In this document: piece by piece, positions 1 to 6,934 of the stretch
Layout: every line of letters starts with the position of its first letter
How positions within the stretch are numbered: position 1 is the first letter of the stretch
Source of the DNA: an uncultured Campylobacter sp.
GTDB taxonomy: Bacteria; Campylobacterota; Campylobacteria; Campylobacterales; Campylobacteraceae
DNA: 9,020 nucleotides
Assembly: GCF_937890585.1 (NCBI RefSeq)
Contig: NZ_CALACG010000180.1
Span: 1 to 9,020 of the forward strand
Reading direction: 5' to 3'
Position numbers and translations under genes: made by a program
The notes under the pieces: model-generated
Told to the model about the DNA's origin: nothing
Seen by the model: only the letters and a program-made list of their open reading frames with translations
Databases searched by the model: none

Positions 1-1154
1 CATTAGAGTGCGGTGATCTTGCTAAAAAGGAGAGCTTTAAAACTACTCCAAACGAGCTTGCTTATGCGAATGAGGGGCTATTTTATTGCGATGGCTCTCT
101 TTTAAATTTAAAAGAGGTAAAAGAGCTTTTTGATGCGAGCGTGGCCGTGAGAAGTGAGTCTCAAAGCTGCGTTGGTGAGGGCGTTTATAGAGAAAATTTA
201 AATAAATTTAGATGGATCTTGCTAAAAGCTTCATTTGCTCCTGACATCTACGCCAAAGAGCTTGAAAAGCCAGAGGTCGCAGAAACCCAAAAAGACGCTC
301 AAATGGAGTATTTTAGGTACTGGGCGAACGAGAGCTTGTTTAACTTTTTAAAATATAAAAAATTCAGCGAAGCTTATAAAAATGCTCAAACTCCGCTGGT
401 TAAATTTTATGAAGGGCTTGGTCTTGACACCGCAAGTGCCGCATATTACGCAACTAGCGTGGTAAATGAGTTTTTAAGCTTTAGTGTCGGCAAAAATGTA
501 AATAAAGCTAAAATTTTAACCACAGAGCAAAAGATGATGGCTCAAAAAATGAACTTTGACGAGCTTGCAAATTTACTCTACTCGAAAAATTTCACCACCG
601 CAGAGCTGACCGAGCTGCTAAACATCGCACTTTTAAATGACAAGAGCAAAGATATGATAGCTGAGATCATCAGGCGTGGGGTGGATATAAATTTAGGCGA
701 CGAGACGCCGCTATTTTTTGCCCTAAAAAATATAGAAAACGTTAAACTTTTGCTAAAAAACAGAGCCGACGTAAATCACAAAAATTTCTTTGGTAAAAGC
801 GCGCTTTTTTACGCTGTGCAGTTTGATGACAGGGCACTTTGCGAGCTTTTACTAAAGAGTGGGGCAAATGCGAACGAGAGCTACATAGATGAAAATACCA
901 AGATGAATATGATAAATTTTGGCCAAGCGCAGGTTGAAGATACGTGCGGCCTAGAGCATACAAACAGAAGCGTTTTCATGCACGCAGCAGCTCACGCAAC
1001 TCCTGAAATTTTAAAGCTTTTGATAGATAGTGGCGCTGATATAAATGCGACTGATGATGCTGGATTTAATGCGCTTGACTATGCCATGAAAGAACAAAAC
1101 GAAAAGACGATCAAATTTTTAGAAAATTTGGGTTTAAAACCAAATTTCAATTAG
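1..1154 (+). CDS. Ankyrin-repeat protein, 5' end missing
   Basis: The reading frame is open from the first full codon (base 3) to a TAG at 1152-1154, giving 383 visible residues; the true start lies upstream of the window. A GTG at 141 is internal, because the same frame continues upstream without a stop and in the same protein style. The C-terminal part carries about five ankyrin-like repeats: a divergent one at about 603-698, clear ones at 699-788 and 792-881, then a roughly 26-residue insertion, then further repeats at about 960-1055 and 1059-1145. Typical repeat ends such as SGADINATD and SGANANES are visible. The N-terminal half is helical, matches no domain I recognise, and contains three cysteines (in LECGD, FYCDG and SQSCVG). 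Ankyrin repeats normally mediate protein-protein binding; the partner here is unknown. Whether there is a signal peptide cannot be seen. The stop overlaps the ribosome binding site of the next gene, suggesting translational coupling. Confidence 0.85.
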   Translation, partial: LECGDLAKKESFKTTPNELAYANEGLFYCDGSLLNLKEVKELFDASVAVRSESQSCVGEGVYRENLNKFRWILLKASFAPDIYAKELEKPEVAETQKDAQMEYFRYWANESLFNFLKYKKFSEAYKNAQTPLVKFYEGLGLDTASAAYYATSVVNEFLSFSVGKNVNKAKILTTEQKMMAQKMNFDELANLLYSKNFTTAELTELLNIALLNDKSKDMIAEIIRRGVDINLGDETPLFFALKNIENVKLLLKNRADVNHKNFFGKSALFYAVQFDDRALCELLLKSGANANESYIDENTKMNMINFGQAQVEDTCGLEHTNRSVFMHAAAHATPEILKLLIDSGADINATDDAGFNALDYAMKEQNEKTIKFLENLGLKPNFN

Positions 1155-1162
1155 GAAAAACC

Positions 1163-1909
1163 ATGAAAAAGACAGCTTTTGTAACCGGTGCAACATCTGG
1201 CTTTGGCGAGGCGATCGCCAGAAGACTTTCAAAAGAGGGCTACAAGATAGTCGCTCTTGCAAGGCGCGAAGATAGGCTAAAAAAGCTTGCAAGCGAGCTT
1301 GGCGATACGCACATCATCGTAGCTGACATACGTGATAAAAAGGCTGTTTTTGACGCAGTTGATAGCTTGCCTGATAAATTTAAGGACATCGAAGTTCTTG
1401 TAAATAACGCTGGTATGGCGCTTGGACTTGAAAAGACGATAGATGCAAAGGTAGAGGACTTTGAGGCGATGATAGACACCAACGTCAAGGGTCTCATCTA
1501 CTCGACAAAGGCGGTTTTGCCGCTACTTTATAAGCAAGAAAAGGGCTATATCTTTAACCTAGGCTCGACAGCTGGCTCATGGCCATATACTGGCAGCAAC
1601 GTTTACGGTGCTACAAAGGCCTTTGTAAAGCAGTTTAGCTTAAATTTAAGAAACGATCTAGTTGGCACTAATATCAGGGTGACAAACATCGAGCCAGGGC
1701 TTTGCAAGACTGAATTTAGCGAGGTTAGATTTAGAGGAGATAAAGCGAAGGCGGATAGTCTTTATGAAAATACAAATTTCATCACGTCTGAGGATATCGC
1801 GACTATTTTGGTTAATTGTCTAAATATGCCTGGAAGTGTCAATATAAACAGGGTCGAAGTCATGGCAAATACGCAGACTTGGGCCGGGCTTGCGATAGAA
1901 AAATTTTAA
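1163..1909 (+). CDS. ydfG: Short-chain dehydrogenase, YdfG type (NADP-dependent 3-hydroxy acid / malonic semialdehyde reductase)
   Basis: This 248-residue classical short-chain dehydrogenase has the same length as E. coli YdfG. Visible motifs are the nucleotide-binding TGATSGFG at residues 8-15, an Arg-Arg pair at 34-35 that fits NADP(H) preference, NNAG at 81-84, catalytic Ser135 in GSTAGSWPY, and the YxxxK pair Tyr148/Lys152. The stretch from GSTAGSWPY through VYGATKAF and EPGL to TEFS closely follows the YdfG subgroup as I know it. YdfG oxidises L-allo-threonine, serine and other 3-hydroxy acids and reduces malonic semialdehyde and 3-hydroxypropionate-type substrates in the cytoplasm. The ATG is 8 bases after the preceding stop, with AGGA at 1153-1156 as ribosome binding site. 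A threonine ammonia-lyase lies three genes downstream, so a hydroxy-amino-acid link is conceivable but not shown. Family assignment is firm; the exact substrate is inferred. Confidence 0.9.
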   Translation: MKKTAFVTGATSGFGEAIARRLSKEGYKIVALARREDRLKKLASELGDTHIIVADIRDKKAVFDAVDSLPDKFKDIEVLVNNAGMALGLEKTIDAKVEDFEAMIDTNVKGLIYSTKAVLPLLYKQEKGYIFNLGSTAGSWPYTGSNVYGATKAFVKQFSLNLRNDLVGTNIRVTNIEPGLCKTEFSEVRFRGDKAKADSLYENTNFITSEDIATILVNCLNMPGSVNINRVEVMANTQTWAGLAIEKF

Positions 1910-1913
1910 GGAG
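1908..1913 (+). promoter_or_regulatory. Ribosome binding site setting the GTG start of the NhaC-family gene
   Basis: AAGGAG overlaps the TAA stop of the ydfG-like gene and sits 5 bases before GTG at 1919. This is the best-placed Shine-Dalgarno sequence in the junction and supports the non-ATG start. The overlap also suggests translational coupling. Confidence 0.75.
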
Positions 1914-1918
1914 TTCTT

Positions 1919-3613
1919 GTGAGACAAATTTTATTATTACTATTCTTTAGTGCCACGCTTTTTGGTGTTGATCCAGAAGTGGCAAAGAGAAACGCTGAAA
2001 TTTACGGCGTATTCACGCTTATACCACCTGTTGTGGCAATAGCACTCGCTTTTATCACAAAAGACGTTATATTGTCGCTATTTATCGGTGTTTTTAGCGG
2101 AACGTTTCTCATAAATATCATCAATGAAAACGTCTTTATGGGCATCGTAAAAGGCTTTACAGGCATTGTTTCAAGGGTCGTTGACTCGATGGCTGACAAG
2201 ACCGACTCAGGCATCTTGCTTCAAGTGCTTTGTATCGGCGGCGTGGTCGCACTTATCACAAAGATGGGCGGCACAAAGGCAGTTGCTCTTTGGCTTAGCA
2301 AAAAGGCAAAAACTGGCGTTTCAGCTCAAATTTCAACTTGGCTTATGGGTATCTTTGTATTTTTCGATGACTACGCAAATGCCCTTATCGTTGGCCCTAT
2401 CATGAGACCAATAAGCGATAAATTTAAAATAAGCCGCGAAAAACTAGCCTTCATCATCGACGCTACCGCAGCTCCGATCGCTGGTATCGCTATTATCTCT
2501 ACATGGGTCGGACTTGAAGTTTCGCTCATCGAAAAGGGCTATGAGCTAGTTGGCGAGACTGGTATCAACGCATATTCGGTATTTATAGAGACCATTCCAT
2601 ATAGATTTTACAACCTATTTATCTTGTTTTTCATCGTTTGTACTGCCTTGATGCAGCGTGAGTATGGTCCTATGCTAGCAGCTGAGAGACGCGCTAGAAA
2701 GGGCGAGCTTCACTCTGGCAAAACACAAATTCAAGACCTTGAGGACAAGACTCTTGAGCCAAAAGAGGGCGTAAAACTAAGCGCTTCAAATGCCGTAGTG
2801 CCACTTCTTGTGCTAGTTATTGGCGCATTTACTAGCTTTTATTTTAGCGGTCTTGCTGCGCTTGAGGGCGACGCTTTGAAAAATGCCCTCGCACATCCGC
2901 TTGCATTTTCAACATTTAAAGACACATTTGGCGAGGCAGACTCGGCTACATCGCTATTTCAAGCAGCACTGCTTGCTAGTATTGTAGCTATCACGATGGG
3001 TGTTTGGCGTAAAATTTTTGATGTAAAAGAGGCTATTAGCACATGGGTAAAAGGCTGGAAAACTATGATCATTACGGTGGTTATCTTGCTTCTTGCATGG
3101 AGCCTTAGTGCGGTCATAAAAGAGCTTGGCACATCAAGATATTTGGTTGATCTACTAAGTGACTCAACGCCTAAATTTATACTGCCTGTGGCTGTTTTCA
3201 TCCTTGGCTCATTTATCAGCTTCTCAACAGGCACCAGCTACGGCACAATGGGCATTTTGATGCCTCTAGCTATTCCGCTAGCTTACGCTGTTGGCAAAAA
3301 CTACGGCCTAGAGGGCGACGCTATGCACGCATATATGATCGTAAACATCTCAGGCGTGCTTACAGGTGCTATCTTTGGTGACCACTGCTCGCCGATCTCG
3401 GATACTACGATACTTTCATCAATGGGCGCAGGATGTAACCACATCGACCATGTCTCAACGCAGATGGTTTACGCACTTAGCGTTTGTGCGGTGAGCGTTT
3501 TTGTGGGCTACTTGCCGGTCGCATTTGGTCTTAGCGTTTGGCTAGCACTTCCGTGCGGATTTTTAGCGATTTGGGCGCTAGTTAGATTTGTCGGCAAAAA
3601 GGTGGAAGCGTAA
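1919..3613 (+). CDS. NhaC-family Na+/H+ antiporter
   Basis: This 564-residue inner-membrane protein has about 11-13 hydrophobic segments. Family signatures of the NhaC type (COG1757) are visible: FFDDYANALIVGP at 148-160 with the acidic pair Asp150/Asp151, SFSTGTSYGTMGI around 434-446, and GDHCSPISDTTILSS at 487-501. Such proteins exchange Na+ for H+ for pH and sodium homeostasis, though some relatives carry other substrates (for example MleN, malate/lactate). A polar loop of about 45 residues (246-290) separates the two halves. The start is GTG with a strong ribosome binding site 5 bases upstream. The N terminus (residues 1-16, hydrophobic and ending in LFG, followed by a polar stretch to about 28) resembles a cleavable signal peptide ahead of the first conserved segment. 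The gene begins 9 bases after the dehydrogenase gene and ends 2 bases before the next start, so it is clearly in an operon. The family is certain; the transported substrate is inferred. Confidence 0.9.
   Translation: MRQILLLLFFSATLFGVDPEVAKRNAEIYGVFTLIPPVVAIALAFITKDVILSLFIGVFSGTFLINIINENVFMGIVKGFTGIVSRVVDSMADKTDSGILLQVLCIGGVVALITKMGGTKAVALWLSKKAKTGVSAQISTWLMGIFVFFDDYANALIVGPIMRPISDKFKISREKLAFIIDATAAPIAGIAIISTWVGLEVSLIEKGYELVGETGINAYSVFIETIPYRFYNLFILFFIVCTALMQREYGPMLAAERRARKGELHSGKTQIQDLEDKTLEPKEGVKLSASNAVVPLLVLVIGAFTSFYFSGLAALEGDALKNALAHPLAFSTFKDTFGEADSATSLFQAALLASIVAITMGVWRKIFDVKEAISTWVKGWKTMIITVVILLLAWSLSAVIKELGTSRYLVDLLSDSTPKFILPVAVFILGSFISFSTGTSYGTMGILMPLAIPLAYAVGKNYGLEGDAMHAYMIVNISGVLTGAIFGDHCSPISDTTILSSMGAGCNHIDHVSTQMVYALSVCAVSVFVGYLPVAFGLSVWLALPCGFLAIWALVRFVGKKVEA
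3602..3608 (+). promoter_or_regulatory. Probable ribosome binding site for the TTG start of the TrmA-type gene
   Basis: GTGGAAG lies inside the last codons of the antiporter gene and ends 7 bases before TTG at 3616. The match to Shine-Dalgarno is moderate. The start is mainly supported by conserved protein sequence beginning within two residues of it (Cys3 of a cysteine motif), and by the absence of a usable ATG or GTG between the antiporter stop and that motif. Confidence 0.5.
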
Positions 3614-3615
3614 AT

Positions 3616-4725
3616 TTGGACTGCAATTATCTAAAAGAGTGCGGCTCTTGCACTCTTTTTACCCCTTATGATGAGCAAATTTTATTTAAAAGTGATCTTA
3701 TAAAACAAAATTTTTCAGAGTTTTATGATGGCAAATTTGATCTTTTTAGCTCAAGCCCAAAGCACTACCGCACGAGGGCTGAGTTTGGCATTTGGCACGA
3801 GGGCAGCAAGCTTAGCTACACGATGCACGCAAGCGAGAAAGGCAAAAGGGTCTTTATAGATGAGTGTCCAAAGGTTTGCGAGCAAATTTCACATCTCATG
3901 CCAAGGCTACTTGAAAATTTACAAAATGATGAAATTTTGCGAACAAAGCTCTTTGGAGTGGAGTTTATCGCCTGTAAAAGTGGCACCTTAGTCACGCTTC
4001 TTTATCATAAAAAGCTTGATAGTGAGTTTGAAGCGGCCATGAAAATTCTAGCTAGCAAGCTTGATGTGATGATCTTAGCTAGATCTCGCGGCCAAAAGCT
4101 GCTAAGTGCGGAGCTAAATTTGATAGATGAGCTAAATGTTGGCGGGCAAATTTATAAATTTAGCCTAAGTGAGAATGCCTTTATCCAGCCAAATAAAGCG
4201 GTAAATGAGAAGATGATAGCTTGGGCAAAAGAGTGCGTGCAAGGTGGCGCTGACCTACTGGAGCTTTACTGCGGACATGGAAATTTTACTATCCCACTTT
4301 CGTTTAAATTTAAAAACGTCCTTGCCACTGAAATTTCAAAAAGCTCGATCGCAAATGCCCTTAAAAACTGTGAGCTAAATGGGGCAGAAAATATCAAATT
4401 TTTACGCATGGACGCTGATGAGCTAATGGGCGCATTTGCTGGTGTTATGGAGTTTAATAGGCTAAAAGATATAAAATTAAGCGACTTTAACTTCTCGCAT
4501 GTCCTTGTCGATCCGCCACGCGCTGGACTTAGTGAAAGTGTCTTAAATTTCATCAAAAATTTCAAAAACATCATCTACATCTCGTGCAATCCAGAGACGC
4601 TAAAAGAAAATTTAAATGAGCTTACTAAAAGCCATAAAGTGATAAAATTTGCGCTCTTTGATCAGTTTGCCAACACTCATCACATCGAGTGTGGCGTGCT
4701 ACTAGAGGCAAAAGATAAATTTTAA
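3616..4725 (+). CDS. trmA: tRNA (uracil-5-)-methyltransferase, TrmA type, with an iron-sulfur-like cysteine motif
   Basis: The 369-residue product (E. coli TrmA has 366) methylates C5 of uridine using S-adenosylmethionine; the classical target is U54 in the T-loop of tRNA. Visible motifs are FIQPN at 189-193, the SAM-binding LELYCGHGNF at 215-224, DPPRAG at 299-304, the nucleophile Cys324 in SCNPETL, and the general base Glu358 in THHIECGVLL. Cys324 and Glu358 have the same numbers as in E. coli TrmA, and the FNRLKDI and FDQFANTHH stretches are TrmA-like rather than RlmC/RlmD-like. Unusually, the N terminus has Cys3, Cys9 and Cys12 (CX5CX2C) with a fourth cysteine, Cys84, in DECPKVC. This is the ligand pattern of the [4Fe-4S] cluster in the rRNA enzymes RlmD and RlmC, which E. 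coli TrmA lacks. Translation starts at TTG, 2 bases after the antiporter stop. The family is certain; tRNA U54 as target is likely but not proven. Confidence 0.9.
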   Translation: MDCNYLKECGSCTLFTPYDEQILFKSDLIKQNFSEFYDGKFDLFSSSPKHYRTRAEFGIWHEGSKLSYTMHASEKGKRVFIDECPKVCEQISHLMPRLLENLQNDEILRTKLFGVEFIACKSGTLVTLLYHKKLDSEFEAAMKILASKLDVMILARSRGQKLLSAELNLIDELNVGGQIYKFSLSENAFIQPNKAVNEKMIAWAKECVQGGADLLELYCGHGNFTIPLSFKFKNVLATEISKSSIANALKNCELNGAENIKFLRMDADELMGAFAGVMEFNRLKDIKLSDFNFSHVLVDPPRAGLSESVLNFIKNFKNIIYISCNPETLKENLNELTKSHKVIKFALFDQFANTHHIECGVLLEAKDKF

Positions 4726-4740
4726 AAGGAAAGTTGAAAA

Positions 4741-5952
4741 ATGGTTTCATTAAACAAAATAATCCAAGCAAAGATAACGATCGGTCACTTTGTAAATAAA
4801 ACTCCGTTTGCGCTAAGTGCAAAACTTAGCAAAATTTTAGGCGCAAATGTCTATTTGAAAGAGGAAAATTTACAGCGAACCGGAGCTTACAAGATAAGAG
4901 GCGCTTACAATAAAATAGCTAGCCTAAGTGACGAGGAGCGAAAACGTGGCGTCGTGGCTGCAAGCGCTGGCAATCACGCTCAAGGCGTGGCGATAAGCGC
5001 AAAAGAATTTGGCGTGCATGCTTGCATCGTCATGCCAGAATCAACCCCACTTCTAAAGGTGGCTGGCACAAAGGATCTTGGCGCTGAAGTGATCTTAAAA
5101 GGTGATAACTTTGATGAGGCGTATGAATTTGCAGTAAATTACGCCAAAGAAAAAGATATGACCTTTGTTCATCCATTTAACGATGAGTACGTCATGGCAG
5201 GGCAGGGCACTGTTGGACTTGAGATGCTTGATGAGATAAGCGACCTTGATATGGTTGTAGTGCCAGTTGGCGGTGGTGGCTTAGCTAGCGGCGTGGCAAG
5301 CTGTATAAAACAAGTAAATCCAAAAACAAAGGTCGTTTGTGTCGGTGCAAAGGGCGCTCCAGCGATGTTTAACAGCTACGGCGCTAAAAAAAGCATAAAC
5401 TCAAAGTCAGTCCGCACGATCGCAGACGGTATCGCTGTGCGTGATGCGAGCGAGATAACGCTTAAAAATATCGTTGAGTGCGTGGATGAGTTCGTGCAGG
5501 TCGATGACGAAGAGATCGCAACTGCGATTTTATTTTTGCTAGAGACGCAAAAGATCGTCGTAGAGGGAGCTGGCGCAGCTGGCGTGGCAGCGCTTATGCA
5601 TGATAAGATCAAATTTAAAAAAGGTGCAAAGATAGGCGTGGTGCTAAGTGGTGGAAATATCGATGTTCAGGTGCTTTCTATCATCATCGAAAAGGGTCTT
5701 ATCAAGTCTCACCGCAAGATGACCTTGCAAATCACGCTTGTGGATAAGCCAGGAGCGCTCATGAGCCTAACTGATAGTCTAAAATCAGCAAATGCAAACA
5801 TAGTTAAGATCGACTACGACCGCTTTTCAACAAAGCTTGACTACGGCGATGCTAGCATCACGATCACGCTTGAGACAAAGGGTCTTGAGCATCAAGAAAA
5901 GATCAAAGATACGCTTAATAAAAACGGCTTTTCTTTCACTCAACTCTTCTAA
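4741..5952 (+). CDS. ilvA: Threonine ammonia-lyase (threonine dehydratase) with one ACT domain
   Basis: This 403-residue cytoplasmic enzyme depends on pyridoxal phosphate (PLP) and converts L-threonine to 2-oxobutanoate and ammonia, the entry step to isoleucine; serine is often a second substrate. The fold-type II catalytic region covers about residues 1-320. PLP-binding Lys51 is in GAYKIRGA, ASAGNHAQG at 74-82 binds the substrate carboxylate, VGGGGLASG at 176-184 binds the PLP phosphate, and Ser303 in LSGGN faces the pyridine ring. A single ACT domain fills about 328-403, beginning TLQITLVDKPGAL. That architecture marks the short IlvA form (TIGR01127-like), not the roughly 500-residue E. coli IlvA with two ACT-like domains, nor the ACT-less TdcB. 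ACT domains usually bind amino acids, so feedback control is likely; whether isoleucine, valine or another ligand is sensed cannot be read here. The ATG at 4741 has AGGA 10 bases upstream, lies 15 bases after the trmA stop, and the gene ends the first operon. Confidence 0.93.
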   Translation: MVSLNKIIQAKITIGHFVNKTPFALSAKLSKILGANVYLKEENLQRTGAYKIRGAYNKIASLSDEERKRGVVAASAGNHAQGVAISAKEFGVHACIVMPESTPLLKVAGTKDLGAEVILKGDNFDEAYEFAVNYAKEKDMTFVHPFNDEYVMAGQGTVGLEMLDEISDLDMVVVPVGGGGLASGVASCIKQVNPKTKVVCVGAKGAPAMFNSYGAKKSINSKSVRTIADGIAVRDASEITLKNIVECVDEFVQVDDEEIATAILFLLETQKIVVEGAGAAGVAALMHDKIKFKKGAKIGVVLSGGNIDVQVLSIIIEKGLIKSHRKMTLQITLVDKPGALMSLTDSLKSANANIVKIDYDRFSTKLDYGDASITITLETKGLEHQEKIKDTLNKNGFSFTQLF

Positions 5953-5960
5953 ATTCATAA

Positions 5961-5986
5961 GCTCGCTACCTTTTAAAGTAGCGAGC
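5961..5986 (+). terminator. Strong inverted repeat after ilvA, probable transcription terminator
   Basis: GCTCGCTAC at 5961-5969 and GTAGCGAGC at 5978-5986 form a perfect 9-base-pair stem with an 8-base loop, starting 8 bases after the ilvA stop. The position fits a terminator for the five-gene unit upstream. There is no run of T directly after the stem on the + strand (ATTAGCTTTC follows), so it is not a textbook intrinsic terminator; it could instead stabilise the 3' end of the mRNA. Confidence 0.6.
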
Positions 5987-6012
5987 ATTAGCTTTCATTA
6001 AATTTACAGGAC

Positions 6013-6018
6013 TAAAAT
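6013..6018 (+). promoter_or_regulatory. Possible -10 box upstream of the MBL-fold gene
   Basis: TAAAAT lies 27 bases before the next start codon, between the hairpin and the gene. Campylobacter promoters rely mainly on the -10 element, so no -35 is demanded. In this AT-rich spacer such a match can easily arise by chance, so support is weak. Confidence 0.3.
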
Positions 6019-6044
6019 TTCGCAAATTTATTCAAGGATGAGAT

Positions 6045-6878
6045 ATGAAAAAGAGTTTATTAAGCCTTGCGTTGTTTTGCACTTTAGCTTTTTGTGCTGA
6101 TGATGAGGTGATTAGCAAGCAAAACGATCAAGTATGGATAGGAGCTATGGGCGGATGCAAGCTTTATGTATTTTCACTAAAGACGACTGACGCGCCAGTA
6201 GATAAGCTAATAGCCAAAGATGAGGCGCAAAAAGAGCTTGTGGCAAATACTAAAAATTTACCAAACAAACACAACGTAATGTTTACAAAGTGCGAGGACT
6301 ACACAGCGCTCATAGATAGCGGCTATGAAGATAGCTTGAAAATTTTAAAGTATGATCTGCAAACTTTTGGCAATATAAAGCCAGAGGATCTAACCTACGT
6401 CATCATCACGCACGCTCATCCTGATCACATAGGTGGGCTCATAGATGGCGGCAAAAAGACATTTAAAAACGCCAAACTTTTTATAGATGAAAAGGAGTGG
6501 GGCTACTGGATGAAGGGCAAAGATGAGAGGATAAAAGAAATTTTATCGCTTTATAAGGATGATAAGAGCTTTTTTGATCATAAAAAGCCGCTATTTAAAG
6601 GGGCACTAAAGATCATGGCTATCCCAGCTTACGGCCACACTCCAGGGCACAACATGATAAGCTTTGAGACAGATAACGACAAGATCATCTTTATAGCTGA
6701 CCTTCTTCACGTCCTAGCAGTGCAAGAGGTCGAACCAAGCATATCTATCACTTATGATGTAGATCCAGCGCAAGCTGCCAAAACAAGAGAAAAGGTGCTT
6801 GATGGCTTGGAGGACGAGACTACTAAGATAGTAGGCGCTCACATGCCTTATAAGAGCCCTATCACCTTGCCAGAGTGA
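6045..6878 (+). CDS. Exported metallo-beta-lactamase-fold hydrolase
   Basis: The 277-residue product starts with a likely Sec signal peptide (MKKSLLSLALFCTLAFCA, cleavage near residue 18), so it should act in the periplasm. The metal-binding signature of the metallo-beta-lactamase fold is complete: HAHPDH at 123-128 (His123, His125, Asp127, His128), His198 in GHTPGH, Asp219 in IADLLH and His266 in GAHMP. These residues normally bind two metal ions, often zinc, for hydrolysis. A segment just before the first motif (VIDSGYE-like: ALIDSGYED, 88-96) is also typical of the fold. Members include lactonases, arylsulfatases and thiolesterases as well as beta-lactamases; the sequence does not tell which, and antibiotic resistance should not be assumed. 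The start has AAGGA at 6034-6038, 6 bases before the ATG. The gene stands alone: it follows a terminator-like hairpin, and the next gene has its own -10 box. Cys17 is not in a convincing lipobox because Phe precedes it. Confidence 0.85.
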   Translation: MKKSLLSLALFCTLAFCADDEVISKQNDQVWIGAMGGCKLYVFSLKTTDAPVDKLIAKDEAQKELVANTKNLPNKHNVMFTKCEDYTALIDSGYEDSLKILKYDLQTFGNIKPEDLTYVIITHAHPDHIGGLIDGGKKTFKNAKLFIDEKEWGYWMKGKDERIKEILSLYKDDKSFFDHKKPLFKGALKIMAIPAYGHTPGHNMISFETDNDKIIFIADLLHVLAVQEVEPSISITYDVDPAQAAKTREKVLDGLEDETTKIVGAHMPYKSPITLPE

Positions 6879-6907
6879 TAAATTCCTTTTGTTTTACAAA
6901 TTTAGGA

Positions 6908-6913
6908 TAAAAT
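6908..6913 (+). promoter_or_regulatory. Likely -10 promoter box for the DUF4230 and DyP genes
   Basis: TAAAAT within TTTAGGATAAAATGCGG lies 21 bases before the ATG at 6935. The context (a G two bases before the hexamer, T-rich sequence upstream from about 6884) resembles the extended -10 promoters of epsilonproteobacteria, which lack a conserved -35. A start point near 6919-6921 would leave a very short leader containing the AAGGAG ribosome binding site at 6924-6929. Confidence 0.55.
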
Positions 6914-6934
6914 GCGGGCTTTAAAGGAGAAAAT

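Noticed and set aside
141..143. GTG as the start of the ankyrin-repeat gene
   Set aside because: The same frame is open back to base 3 with protein-like sequence and no ribosome binding site precedes the GTG, so the gene begins before the window.
6045..6104. Lipoprotein signal on the MBL-fold protein (Cys17)
   Set aside because: The residue before the cysteine is Phe and the lipobox is poor; a standard Sec signal peptide fits better.
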